Of a stretch of 64,000 nucleotides of DNA, positions 37,271-50,712 are shown piece by piece (the stretch's first letter is position 1; each line of letters opens with the position of its first letter). Made by a program: the position numbers and the translations under genes. The stretch comes from Aurifilum marmelostoma (lineage: Eukaryota > Ascomycota > Sordariomycetes > Diaporthales > Cryphonectriaceae). Below the pieces are notes generated by a model, which was not told where the DNA came from, made no database searches, and was given only the letters and a program-made list of their open reading frames with translations. Location of the stretch: NCBI GenBank assembly GCA_027559495.1, contig JAMXSV010000010.1, forward strand, positions 372,001 through 436,000. Reading direction: 5' to 3'.

Positions 37271-37319
37271 AGAGAGAGAGAGAGAGAGAGAGAGAGTGTG
37301 TGTGTGTGTGTGTGTGTGG
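37271..37319 (+). repeat. compound (GA)n(GT)n microsatellite, second copy
   Basis: About 13 GA units followed by about 11 GT units, in the same orientation as the copy 450 bp to the left. Both lie about 0.5-1 kb upstream of the AflR-type start codon. Confidence 0.95.
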
Positions 37320-39287
37320 GTGAGAAGGTGGACATTCCCTCACCTGGAGGCGCGCGGGAACCATAACGTCCTTCCCAGACCAGTTACAGGAGGCAAAAGT
37401 AGACGACGATGATTAGCAGCCTGACCCGCGCCTCTCTCTGTTCCTCTCTCTGTGTGTGTGTGCCAGCCCTTCCGCCACCTCCTTCTTTATTTTCCCTTTC
37501 GAAGGGGATCGTCAGGTTACATCCAAGCCTCACCTCTCCAACCCCGCTGGCTGTATATATGTGTGTGTGTCTGTGTATGTGTGTGTTGTGTGTATAGACT
37601 GTACTTACAGTACCACACAGCCCATGGCCTGACTGTGTTAGTATCAACAGAGAAGAAGGAGGGGAGGGGCAGGAAAGGGAGGGTACGCCTAGAGGGAAGG
37701 TGGATAAAGTTGCCACGAGCAGAGCATGTCGGTATCTGCCCATGTGGATGATGAGTGTCACTCTCGTGTCTGTGGCGGCGTCGTCTCGCCGGCCCCGGGA
37801 GAGAACAAGAGACCGCGGCCTGACACGCGGTAGAGTGGATGTCGGTGCGGATGAGGATCTTCAGACACCAGCGCAGCAGGCCTTGCTGCTGCTCAATGTC
37901 GTCTCTGGTCCATGGTAGCAGCCGTTGTGGCTCGTTATCCCCCACGGGCGCCGCTGGCCTCTTCCCTGTTCTGGGTTAAAACAGAGCAGTGACATAGTGA
38001 AGTGTGTGTTGCGCGCCTCTTGGTTGTCGTTCGATCATGGCCCTGCAGGACGGGGGGGGAAGATGAATCAGGGGGGCGGCAAAAGGGGCCATCAGGTTAT
38101 CTCCCTCTTCTCCCTGGCTCTTCCATTGTTTTCCCTTTCCGGGCTGTGCTTCTTATTTTTCCTGTCCTGTGCTGTGCTATAAATGTCTTGTGCCCAGGAG
38201 CCGCAAAGTTTTCAGGGTCCATGTATAATAATCACTTGAAAGGGGACACTCTTTCTTCTGGGGGCCCAGGACAATCCCAGACAAGGAGAGATGATGACAT
38301 GAACAGAGGACAGGGTGGTGGACAGTATTATTGAGATGGAGTCGAGTGAGAGCGCCTAAGGGTTTCGACGACATCCCACGTTCGGGCGGAGTGGGAAAGT
38401 GTGGTGTGGGAAATGCAACTTACTGTGTCCTGTTAATGCTCCAGGTTTATTAAACCCTGCCTGCATATTGAGATGGCCCGCAAGATCCAATCACTTTCCC
38501 GGCGGGGGCCCCACTCTGTTGGACCTCTTGTCCGTTATCTGCGCTTCGGAAGAGACTGCACTTCAGGGCAGGAGGAAGTCCGGCCAATCAGGACCCTCGA
38601 CTGCAGACTCCTCCGTCCTCCTCTTCTCGAGGGACAAGGACACAATACTGTGATCCATCATGTTCCTGTGTGGCCCCGACTTCGCACACCTGCTGTCTGT
38701 TTTCTACTCGTCATATCTCATTAATATTATTCACAATAATGTCCTCTGCTCCATAACTCGGGCATCTGAAGGGGAATTATGCAATAAAACAAATCCAAGC
38801 TTTGTTTTTTTTTCCCTTTTCCTTTTTCCTCTGCTTTCCTGTCCACATATGTGTGTGTGTGTGTGTATGTATGTATGTGTCAGCGTCACGACGCTGAGCG
38901 GAGATGAACATGGTGGGCTATGCGCAGAGGTACATAGTCGGGGGGTTACTTGTACATGGTCGAGATGCAAGATAAATGTGCAGCTGGCCATGTTATCAGC
39001 AACACTAGGGGCCATGTCAGGCGGTGGAGGGAGGGCCAGCAGCACGAACCAGCTCGCGCCTCAGGAGGGATGCTACGCTGCGGGCCAGCCTCGTACTGCA
39101 AGTGGCAGCAGCGAAGCGCCTATCCAACCATCCGGGGAGGGGGCTGGATAGAGAGAGCTAAGGATTCGGTACTTGGTCACCTCTACTTTCTTTTGTTCCT
39201 TCTTTGATCTGTATGTCTGTCGCACTTGATTTTCGATAAACCCCTGCGCCCCGAGACCCGATCAAGGCGCGGACTTGTCTCTATGTG

Positions 39288-39288
<1 letters not shown>

Positions 39289-39337
<49 letters not shown>
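39289..39337 (+). repeat. (TG)n microsatellite
   Basis: About 24 uninterrupted TG units in the gene-poor interval. Confidence 0.95.
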
Positions 39338-39340
<3 letters not shown>

Positions 39341-42300
39341 AGCCATGAAACTATAGTAGAAAAAAAAAAAGGAAATTTACCATAGCACGATCGGTCAAGA
39401 AGGGTGCAACAGCCTGATGACGGCCAGTGCCATCCATGAAGCCCATCAAGACAGGAGAGATGGGCCAGATCCGTGTTGTCTCCGAAAGTATCTCCAGAGT
39501 GTCTCCATAACAAGAGCGTCGTTGTATCCACTGATCAACTCTTGAGACCCCACATGGGCTCGGCTCTGAACAGGTAGTAAGCGCCTCACGAATTTATTGA
39601 TTTATCTATCTTCTTTTCCCTTTCGTAAAACAAGTATCCTTTTGGTACTACAGTCCCCTTCCAAAAAAAACAAGCGAGAACACGATGAACTCTCCTGGTG
39701 GTATTACATCAGGTATGGGGTGGATATAATCCTTGCTGCCGATCTCTACATGCCAAGTACATGCAGAGAGACCCTTGGGCAGACCCCCCCCCCCCCCTCC
39801 TCCCCTCTAGCCCTTTTTTTAATCCTCGCTTCCCACCTGCAGGTTGTTCGACGTGCGTGTGAAGCTAGATCCTTGAAGGGAAGCTGACAGCCTCAACACC
39901 CCGTCGGCCAGTGCAGAACAGGTAAGAGACAAAACGTAGTGGTGCCGATGGGCACACCCCGTCAGCCCGAGCCCTGAAGCCAGCCCCCTTCTTGTCTCTC
40001 TCTCTCTCTCTCTCTTTCTCGTCCTCTTCCCCCCCCCTCCACCTCCTCCTCCGTCATCCAGCACTTCGAGTTTGTCAGGTAGGAGGGGGGAGAAGAGAGG
40101 AGAGGGAGGGGTGGGACGACATGTATCCCTGCAGTGTCATCCTAGGCCGTGCACACACCTCTCAGCACTTCTCCTCAGTGCCGATCACCTACCTGGCTCT
40201 GCATTGTTGTCAGCTCGACCCTGAGGGCGCCCAGCCGCACGTTCTGGAAACAATCAGCATCAACCTCGGGCTGAACCCTGAGCCCCCAGCATTGAACTGA
40301 TATGTACGGTGCACATCCTCCCATCTCAGCCGATGATGGCCTGGTTGATCAAGATTCAACATCCCAACCACTCAGACACAGAGAGAAACACACACCACCC
40401 AGGAAGACTTGTCTTTTCTCTGGACAAGACCCCCTCCCCCCCCCCCGGGCCCTCCAATCCACCATCAATCTGCCTTTTCCTGCGAAACGGCGGACTTTTA
40501 TCGTGGTAGCGGAAAACACTGCCGACCATCGGGATGTGGCTCGTCCGATGCCTGCACACTTACAGAGCCCAGTTACAGATAGATCCCTGAAGCATGTCAG
40601 ACGGGCCTTTTCCTCCCTGGCAGAGATAGGTACCTATACAGGTATGCTCTTATTTTTTTTTTTTTTTTGATTTTATTTTATTTTTCTGATCCGTGATCTC
40701 CGTTGCAGATAACCTTACATGGCTTCTCCACAAAAATCAAGGGCCCGCATTTTCTGTCTTGTCTTGCTACCTCCGCCCTGACGTCTTTTTGCTCCCCTGA
40801 TAGTAGTAGGGATGGTAAGAGAGTGTGAGAGAGAGATTGGGGGGGGGGGGTGGAAAGTGGGCGAACAGCCGCGATTGGCACCCTCTCTTACCTGACCACC
40901 CTGAGTTGACGTCAGGTCCTCGTCCTCCTACTCCTCCTCCATAAGCGCTTTGACAGATGAAGCAAGAATGACCAGAGCATCATCAGCCCTTTTGCTTTTC
41001 TATGTGTCTAGTAATGACACTTCATCTTTTTTTATACACATAAATTGTGAAACCAGATGTCATATATAAAAAGAGACACGTCCAGTGATAGACACGGCTG
41101 TAAATCGGCCGAGCCGGTCTTCTAACTAGTGGCCCCCCTCCTTTTCCCCTCCCCACCGGGCTTTGAAGCTGAGCAGAGAACCCGACGGTCTGATATGTGA
41201 GGCGATGCTTTGCCAGAACCACCTGCCCACCTGGTTCTAACTTGGGCCTCGTGTGAGCATCGGACGTCACGGCTTTCAGGGCAGGGCAGTTGCCAGCTCG
41301 CCTCATGGCTTTCTCCCAGTGCGGTTCGCGCCGCGGGAAAAGGGGGCAGGGTGGGTTTTTTGGGAGGTTTTTCCTTTCTCTCCCGTCCGTCATCGGCCAC
41401 GTGGGCGTTGTTTGTTCCTGACAGCTTCGGCATCCCCAGCCTCCAGCGAGCTGAGGCCTGCCTCGCTGACGTTGTTTGTTTGGAGGGGTGCTTGTGTCGG
41501 ACATTCTAGAGGTTCCAGAGTCCGTCATCCATATCTGGTCTCATATAGTGTGTATGAATGAATGTATGTTGTATGTTGCAGGTACAAAGTACGATATTCT
41601 CTTGTAATCAGCCGAGCAAGTCTTCTTTGCCCATTATACTATTGTATTTTTACTATGTAGGCCAGTAGTTAAAGCCTCAATAACCTTGGCAGCGTGCAAT
41701 AATAATTGTTCACTTCGTCTACGGCATGATCAGTCTTTGATATCAAAAGAAATCAGGATCAGTTCTGAGGGAATTACTTGAAGTTTCTCTTGGATACTTT
41801 CATAGTAATTACTACGTAGTAGAGTTGCAGTATTTCCAACCTTAGTAAACAAGCATGGTCAACCTTGGGAACACACTTGAATGGCTAGAACCATTGAAGC
41901 TGGAAGCACTCACATACATACATACACACACACACACAAACGGCGTGGCTGAGTAGCATGCCCGTTCCCGACCGGATGCCCACCACGAGATAAAAGTGCA
42001 GCAGGCAGCTGTCGTCCCTGCATGCTTGCCATGTGTTCCATATTGCAGGTGTCCATAATCATCGCGGGCGTTCGGTGAACGGGAGTTCCCCTCCAACGGA
42101 GCTATCCTGCATGTAACTTGCTCTCTCTCTCTCTCCCTCTCTTGCCTCGCGTGCATGGTTATCTGCCATGCAAAGCCACCCACCAAGAACACACATGGTG
42201 GTCACACGCACACACACACACATATACCCACCCACATGGCCGTCACTCCGTCCAGACTCCCCCCCCTCCCCCGCCGCCTCACCTCCTCAGCACACGAGTC

Positions 42301-43056
42301 CAGCTCTCCTGCACGTGGGAAAGATGTGCGCGCCAAGGTCCACCACCACGCCTCTGTCGGTCCATCACGATCAGCTAGCCAGCATCTCCCCCCCCCATGC
42401 AGGCCGTGCCGCGAGTGTGTGTCAAAGAGTGTGACCTCCCCTCACGGCTCTCTCTGCTACCACCTTACCACCTAGGTAGGTATTCCATCCATCCTTCTAG
42501 AGCTATGCCGCATGTGGAACCCTGAGGTCTGTTAGTTCCTCTGTTGGGGCTCTTTCGGACGATTGAGATCTCGACTAGCTGAAACGGCTGTGTAGGAGGC
42601 TTGTTGAGGCGGAGGAAAGCGCCGGGAGGTATTGGAATATGTGCCTAAGGGGGAAATACGTCACTTTGCGTTGCATGAACTGTCCATATTACAGAGAAAC
42701 TCCATTTGTTTTGTGTTTTTTTTTTTTTTGTGGCTCGTTTTTATCACCATACTATTTGGGAGACCGAGGGTTTATTAAGTGACGAAATTCAAAGAGACAA
42801 AAAAAAAAAAACAACAACAAAAAGAAAAATTGCGGATTCTTCGCGTATGCATGTAGATCAGTTGCAGACAAGATAAAGTGGGTTGTGGTCTCGACAGCTT
42901 CTAGTCAGAACATATTAGACCCGGCATGATATGATCAGCTGTGTACCTGGAGACCAATCTCCCGTCCCTCCGCGGGTGGCGGCCATGCTTTTGCCATGTT
43001 TTTATGAGGTAAAACCCAACTGCTATAGTATGGGTCCTATTAAACCACGTGTTTTT

Positions 43057-43096
<40 letters not shown>

Positions 43097-46000
43097 CTCG
43101 ACAGGAGACCTGGGTCCCTTAGTTCCACCAGCTCAACGGTGTGTCCCACCTGCTGGACTAGGTTCGACTAACCAGCTAGAGCAGCTGAGTCTCATGCGAG
43201 AGGGGGGGGGGGGAGGGGGAAGTGGTAGTGAAGAGGCAACGGCATCTTCTACTTTGATATGCGGCAATGTTGGCCTTGGTTGCCGGCAGCACTCCCGATA
43301 TCCTTTTGCCCGTCCTATATGGCGAGTAATAGCACTTGACTATAGTAACATCATAACATATCTATGACATGTTATGGTTCATCTCGTGTTAAGGTATCAC
43401 TGTCACGGTTTCATCAGTATATCGATCTTGTCGTTCTTACGTAGTAATTAATTAATTAGAGGCTGCTTCACAAAAGAGCATCATAAATTAATTATGCCTC
43501 CTTTTTTTACTCGGCCCTTCAGAGCAGCGCCACATTCAGGAACAGAGAAACTATGTCATATGTAGGAGAGAGGGGGCTGTGTGTGGTGTGTGTGTGTGCG
43601 TGTGTGGACATCAGACGGGGACCGCATGACCACAAGCCTCGAGCATTATCTCAACGGTCTCGAGTTAAACTGCTCACAAACCTGTGACTCGTGCTCTTAT
43701 CTCGCATAGGGACTAATGTACTATGAGAAGAGGTGCAGCAAGGCGAAACATATGAGGAAGCTAGCTCGGCAGCTCTATGCGAGTCACTACAGCTCCAAGG
43801 GGAAGGGAGAAGAAGAGGGAGGGGGGGGGGCCATGTAGTTGAAGGGGGGTCCACATCCAATACCTCCATACTAGTACTGTACCTCCTATCCCTTGTTCCT
43901 GTCCTCCTCCCCTTTAGCCAGAATGGCCTGCCACAATATGCCCACCGTGGTTTTCATCCCCCCCCCCCTCCCTCCCACTCCTCTTCCCCTGTGGCTTGAC
44001 TGAACGATCTCGGCCCTGTTGATAGGATCGACGTTGCCGTGCCTGTGGGCGTCATGCCTTTCTCGGATAGTCCCATACGGGTTGTTTTGGTCGTGGGGGT
44101 CGCAGGTGGTCCAAGCTGCCTTGTAACGGGACAGGAGGGGGGGCCATCATTCGGCCTTTGTTGTATGGGCGACTACCGGTTTTTGTTTTTTTTTGGGTGG
44201 GTTCTTGTTTTTTTTTTCTTCTTCTTTCTTTTTGACACTTACTTGGCCAGTGCCCAGTGTGGAGACAACGGATATCAGACAGTCTCACCGTCCAAGACGA
44301 AGACGCCGACGTCTTAATTCACAGCCAGCAAAAAACTCATAAGATTGGTCTAGTTACATCCCATCTTCGAAACATCAAAGGACGCAATGAGCGAGCGCAT
44401 GCATGCAGGGTGAACTGTCGCAAGACCTCGAGGTACTTTATCCCATCACCTCAGTAAATTCTATCGGGGAGATAGGGGATGATCAGATGATCCGAAGCCT
44501 CGGCGGGCGTTCAAAAATTGTTGTGCATGGACTAGTAGACGCATATTAAACCCCGTGTAAATCACATATAGCACGCCCAGGTCAATATTATCACCGCTAT
44601 TAGCTAACTGCTACTGAAGTACCCTGGTTCGCTATCAAGTCGCAGATCTGGCCAGGCTTGGTGCGTGCTTCCTCTAGGGTCTCGTTTATGGAATCAGTTA
44701 TCAATCCGTACAAGTCTGAATATCGCATACCCTATATTCTTGCCTGCTGGTACGCTTTCTTCACACACACACACACACGGCCGATAGCTGGTGCTCTGAA
44801 AAATGCGGGCAAAAGAAAGAAGGAGAGAGGGAAAAGGCCTTCTATTTCGGGTCTAGGTGGGTTTTTTCCCCCTCCTTGCATGGGGCATCTACATGGCACA
44901 TACGCTGAGTGGTGTGGCTGTCGAGTAAATCTTATTTTATGTGGACCTCAACAATTGTGGTTCTCAGGAACAAGAAGCAGCAAGCACACACACACACACA
45001 GGAGGGGGTGGATGAAGAGGAGGAGGAGGAGGAGGAGGAGGAGCAGACATTCGGCTATGCTGATCATCAGGAGAGATTTTCTCGAAGACTGTTCGAACTT
45101 TAAGGCATCATGTCCGAAGAAGCCACAGGGCGAGGGATCATCCAACGGAGGAGGTAGAGAGGCACGCCGGTCGGTCGGCAATGGGGCCCCCACCTCGTAA
45201 AAAGCGGATTCATCGTCACCTGAATGGTGTAGACCTGAAGCCTGGCATCGGACCTGAGCAGGCTGAAGCGGCATCGTGATGTGTGTGTAGGGCAGAGAAG
45301 CGAGGCCCATGCTGACTACTCACCGACTTGATCGCAGAGATTATCTCCTTGATCAATGCCTTAGATCTTTTTGATTACTAGCCGCGCGTTCCACCTGGCC
45401 CAAGCTGCACCACTCACGGCCGTACGGAGAGAGACGTCAGAGTCAGATGGCCTCCACGATCTGCGCGTTGCCCCCCCCCCCGAAAATGGATCTGCTCCCC
45501 TTCAAGCTTTTTCTTCTTTCTTCTTCTTCCCTGTGTGTTTTTTCTGGACCCCAGAGTAGTAATGCCCGCAGGCTCAGTAACCATAGATGGTGATCACCGT
45601 CCGCATTTTGTGGACTTTGCGTCGCACTCTAAGCGAGTGCGAAATGAGAGGGAGGAAGAAGAAGAAGAACAAGAACACTGGCAGAGGAGAATTGAACGGG
45701 AGTATCCGTCATGCTGAAACACTGGGACCTGGAACAACATTCCACCACAACCTGGCCCCTCGACCCGGATCGAGGCTGATCCGGAACGCAGGAGATGCGC
45801 GATAATTGACACCAACAGCATTCCAGAAGTGGCTCAGAACGCCGTGTCGATCAATCGGTCGTTTCTGGCGACCCCCCCCCCCCTCCTCCTCCGTTTCTCC
45901 ACGAGACAATCACCTCTTTTCAGCTGTGCTCTGACATATGTACTGTAGACAAACTTTTTTTTTTCTCCTCCCTTTCCTTGAAAGTGGAGGGAAGATGGGC

Positions 46001-47775
46001 CGCCCCGCGCGGAGAGGAGGAGGAAAACAAATAAAAAAAAGAGACAAGTGGGACGCCGATTAATTAAACGGTTCGGACTCGCAATATGGGGGATCTCCCC
46101 CAGACCGAGCATACCTTTAGAGGAAGAGGACCGAAAGCCGTGAACGGCATATGGGCAGCAGCACCTTTTTTTTTTTTTTTTGAAGATGGGTTCTGCCGCG
46201 TAATCGAGCCCACTCCCCTTTTTTTTTGGGTTCTTGTCGCTGCACCGAACACGATGAGGCTCCAGGATGCAATTCTCTGGTAACGTCTGGAGCGTTTCCT
46301 AGAAGGCTCACCGGGAGGAGGACGATGTGGAACTCCCCAGAGAAGTGTGAGTGGGTAGGAAGGTCAGTTACCCGTCGGCCTCGACACACACAGACAGACA
46401 GACAGACAGACAAGTTCCTGCTACCTTTTGTCGCCTCCGATGTAAGTATTCAACTTGAGATGTTTGATTGCTATGGAGAGGGGGGGATGCGTGAATGGGA
46501 GGTTGTGGATTTGAATGCGCCTCGTCAACAACGGAAAGCTGCCCCTTACAGGAAGTGCGAGAGAGTGTGATCTGCATGGCAACGTTTGAGCATCGGACAT
46601 TGATTGATTCGAGGCCCTGTGACTCATTTCTTGGACAGACTGAACACGATCGTTGGGAGTGGCAACCTTGGATGCTGGACGAGGGATTTTCTAGCATGTA
46701 TGAGCAAAGCGTGTAGACGTAATGAGTTTGTCTTGTGGTGATGGATCTGATTGTTTGCTGAACGGTCTTGTTCCGTCGAGGACTCGTGTATAGATGCTTC
46801 GAAACAGCGGCCTCAACATCATGACTGTACTGAAACACGACTTTGCTTTGAGGATGCAAATGGGATCCTATGTAACTATGCCCAAGCTGTTTTTCTTTCC
46901 AAAGTAGCATCAAGAAGACGTATTGACTCCCTTATCCAATGTCCGACTGCTTGGATTTTGATTGACAAGTTGTGAATCATTGCAGATGGGTTAGTCTTTT
47001 GCACAATTCAGGCCACGCAACCTGGCAGTCAGTCATCGGGCTGAAGAGCTCTAGAAACACTCGTCTAGTCCTGCTGTGAGCAATTACAGCTTGAATTGTG
47101 TCTGTCGTCATTGACATGACGTTATTTGACATGCTGTTCTGAGAATTGGCATTGGACTGATTAAGGTAGCAACTCAATTGTTGACAAGAGCGTTTCAATG
47201 ATCAATTGTAATGTACTATACAAGGGACTGGATAGGACGAGACATGGCTTCGTGCATCATAATCACCTTCCTCTTTGCTTCTCTCGACGCTCATAATGTG
47301 GAAAGTTCGTTATCTGCTGCCTCTGGTAAACAAGGAGAACACTTCAACGTTCAAGTATAATATTGTGAGACAACAAATAGCGAGGAACTGCTCCATTGTT
47401 TTTCATATACTGAGATAGACACGAAGTCAGGTGTTCTCGTGGCTTCAGGTGTAGTTGCTGTCTCCTTGCTTTTTCATCTGTGTGATGCAGACATCTGGGC
47501 ACTTTGAAGTCTTGAGAACGGGCTCTGGTTGGATATCAATAGCAGTGTAGACTCCTTGACAGTATATTCTCACTAGATTGATATCTGAGTATATACACAC
47601 TTGCATTCTGTTCTCGAACATAATAACCAATGTCTTCCGGTTCTCAAGTCCTCCCGCTGGAGTTGCGCTACTTAACTATCCCATTCTGTGATTTGAGCAT
47701 CTGCAAACCGAGAGGAAAACACAAGAACAAAGGATATTAAACCACATCACTTCAAGGCAAAATATGCCCTCCATT

Positions 47776-49684
47776 TCACTGCCGCCCGCCAAACCTCCCA
47801 CCCAGCCCCAGACCCGACAGATCCCCATCATAGAACCTCCACCGGCTCTTATAGTCCCGACTCAGGCTCTCCCCCAGCACCAGGGCCCGAAGGAGCTCGA
47901 TGGGCATCTGGTTAGCAGCCAGCACGCGGTCATGGAACTCCTTCTCGCGCAGGCGGCCTGGCCCGCGCCCCACGGCCTCCTGGCGCAGGGCGTACAGCTG
48001 CATGGCGCCCAGGAAGTAGCCGGCCTGGTACAGGGGGCCGTAGTCACCGTTCAGCGAGCGGCGCACCTCGCCCTCGGCGGTGGCCCTCTCGTGGCCGACC
48101 ATGTCGACGAGCAGGTCGACGCACTGGCGCGGGGTGAGCAGGCCCAGGTGGAAGCGGATGCTGAAGAGGATGCGGGCGCAGCGGTGCATGCGCCAGAAGA
48201 GGGTGCCGACCCTGTCCTCGGGGCCGGCGAAGAAGTCGCCCCGGTCCCAGAGGACGAGCTCCCAGTACATGGCCCAGCCCTCGGTGTAGAAGGGGGGTGT
48301 CGAAGAGGCGGCGGTAGGGGCGGGAGCGGGCGCCGACAAAGAGCTGGAGGTGGTGGCCGGGGATCATCTCGTGGAAGGCGGTGGCCCTGGACAGGTGCGG
48401 GCCGTTGCCGCGCATGCTCATGAGCTTGTCGGCGTGGGCCATGGAGGCGGTCGGGTACGAGACGATGATGCTGGCCCCCCCCAGGAAGAAAGGGTTGACC
48501 TTTTGCGCGGCGGGGCTCATCATGAACATGCGCCACGTGTCCTCGGCCAGCCTGGGGACCGTCACCAGGTCGTGGCGCTTGACGTACGACGCCGCCGACC
48601 CGACGAGGGACCTGACCAGCTGGGGCTGCCGCCCGGGCTCCACGTAGATGTTCTGCACGTGGCGGAGGGCGGCCCTCCAGTCGTCGCCGAAGCCCAGCTC
48701 CGAGGCGGCCCTCCTCATCTCCTTCTCGCACCACTCGTACTTCTGGTGGGCGATGGCGAGGAGCTCCCTGGGCGAGTAGGGGATCATCTCGGCCTCGAGC
48801 TCGACCAGGAGGCCTGCCTTCCCGATGGGCTCGCCGATGATCTCGTCCGTGCCGCTGCCCCGCATGCCGGCCAGCTCTGTGGCGATGGTGGGCAGAAGCG
48901 ACCGGAGGGCCTCGGTGAGACACGAGTAGGGCGCCTGCACCCACCAGTCAAAGGAGGGCTCGTAGCCCCGGAAGAATCCGTACAGGTCTGCCAGCCGCTC
49001 CATGAGCACCTCGATGTTCCTCATCGCCCGGTAGGCCGCCTCCTTGCTGACCTGCAGCCTGCCCGATGTGATGCGGGCCCTGGTCTCGAGCACACCCGCC
49101 GCGGCATCATGCATGACCGTGGCAACATGCTTGGGCGCCAGCTCCCCGCCGTCGTCGTCATCGAAGCGGCAGGCCTGCCGTGCCTCGCACAGCTCGACCA
49201 GCGGCGGCGCAAACGGGAGCAGGGGCGCGGCGTCGGAGTCCCGCCTGGCCTCGAGCTTGGCGCGGCGAAGGCTCCTCTGGAGGTAGTTCTGCAGCAGGAG
49301 GTAGTCGACCCGGCCCTCCTGGTCGAGGGTCTCGAAGGGTGTTGTCTCTGTGAGGGCTGCAAGCTCGTGCGTGTAGAATTCGGCAAGGGCCTTGTATCGG
49401 CGTGGCGAGAAGCTGACGCTCCAGAAGGTCTTTAGGTCCTCCTCGTCAGCTGCGACACGAGTGATGCGGTCCGACATGCTGATATTATCGTCGGCCGTCG
49501 GATGGACAAAAGAACCCTGGGAGGCTTGCAGGCGCAGGCGCTGTATGGCAGGGAGCTCAACATCCTCCCAACCTGCATCCAGAAGACTATCGTCATGTTG
49601 TGAGCCCTGGTGGTCTTCCCAGTCGTGGTCATCGACCTTGCTGGTCTGAACCTCCTGGCCGCTGCTCTCTGATGTGACAGACAT
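47776..49684 (-). CDS. DUF885-family protein, frame broken at a G6/C6 run
   Basis: Start at ATG 49684 ('MSVTSESSGQ'); the frame is open upstream to 49738 only through a non-ATG codon. After an acidic leader, the DUF885 fold follows, including 'WSVSFSPRRYKALAEFYTHE', 'SFDWWVQAPYSC', 'YIVEPGR'-like 'YVEPGRQPQL', 'NPFFLGG' and the metal-site-like 'HEMIPGHHLQ'. At 48292-48297 (six G on plus, six C in the gene) the reading changes frame: before it comes 'RRLFDTP', and in the next frame 'FYTEGWAMYWELVLWD' continues with the conserved C-terminal block to the stop at 47776-47778. The span is 1909 nt, one base more than a multiple of three, so one surplus C explains the break; as written, translation ends at 48044. 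DUF885 proteins are predicted metal-dependent enzymes of unknown substrate. No signal peptide. It diverges from the dienelactone hydrolase. Confidence 0.85.
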
Positions 49685-50712
49685 GCTCTCATGAGATATT
49701 GCTGCAGATTGTTGAGAGGTCCTTTCCGGATCGATCACCCGGGGCGGGGAAAAGAATGATGCGGACTGTGAGAAGAGCGAGTGAGAGACCTGGCTTATCA
49801 GTCAAACCACCACACAGGAGCATATGCGTTACAGTATAAGTCCAGGGTCCCACAGCAATTCCGGCAATCACATGCTGCTGGAAGATACATGGGACTGCAT
49901 AATATGAGACGTCCATTGAAATCACCGAGAATGAATGAATTTGAAAGGACCTCCGCTTGCTTTTTGAGAGGAAAAGTAAAATACTGAGCACACTTTATCT
50001 CTCTACCTTGCCTTAGAGTACCCGTATGATAGGACAGTATATAGTTTAATAAATAGAAGGCCCGATACAAAAATGAAGAAAGGACGGCAAAGAAACTATA
50101 GACCAGGGAGAGCAGGATATTTCATTGCCAATTCGTCAAGCCAAGTCCCGTAATGCTGCATCTCATCTGTATCATTCATCAAGTAGGTATACGGTAAAGA
50201 AACTTCTCCGTCTCCGAAGGGACTAGAGAAACGAAAACAATAAAGTAAGAAGAAAAGGAAAAGAAGAAAAAACCCCGGGAGAAGGGGGGGGGGGGAGTGT
50301 TACAGACCACATACCCTCCCTGGAGCTATCAGCTTAATTCCGGCGGGTGATGGCCTAAACCCCAGGGCAGATTCACCGCTAAAGGCCTGAAGCAATAGCT
50401 CTGTAAAGGGTGTATTGGCAGTGAATTAGACCAAAAACCAACCCTTACAAGATCCCCTCATCGTCACCCTCCGTCTCACTCTTTTCTTACACAGTCGTAA
50501 ATACGGACCGCAGACGGGGTGACGCTACAACCCCGCTACCACTGTACAGTATGGTATCACCCCTCCGGCTCGTCGCGTATTCCATCGGCTAGATACTGCA
50601 TATATATCTTCACAAACGCTGGGTGCACCTCGCACACGGGCCACGCTCGTCAATCCTGAAGACCACTCCCAACCGGCATCCACACTCCAGGATCATCCCC
50701 AAGCAGCCCATC
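49685..50712. promoter_or_regulatory. divergent promoter region, DUF885 / dienelactone hydrolase
   Basis: About 1 kb between divergent ATGs. It contains an AT-rich segment (about 49930-50110), a G12-like run at 50286-50297 and pyrimidine-rich sequence before 50713. No gene is supported. Confidence 0.5.

Larger units (their letters stand above)
36316..47775. other. 11-kb gene-poor region upstream of the AflR-type gene
   Basis: No supported gene in about 11.5 kb. It contains compound (GA)n(GT)n repeats at 36821-36871 and 37271-37319, (TG)n 39289-39337, (TC)n 39995-40017, (AC)n near 41925-41940, (GA)n 43064-43092, (CA)n 44763-44779 and 44986-45000, (GGA)n 45016-45042 and (ACAG)n 46390-46412. 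Many C or G runs of 9-14 nt also occur. The segment from about 46.5 to 47.7 kb is more AT-rich and repeat-poor. Its left end probably carries a long leader and promoter of the regulator. Confidence 0.6.

Noticed and set aside
36821..37319. Segmental duplication suggested by two GA-GT repeats
   Set aside because: Similarity stops at the repeat borders; flanks do not align.
48350..49435. Long plus-strand open frame over DUF885 (361 codons)
   Set aside because: It is antisense to a recognisable DUF885 gene; its Leu/Val/Gly-rich composition follows from GC-rich third positions of the real gene.
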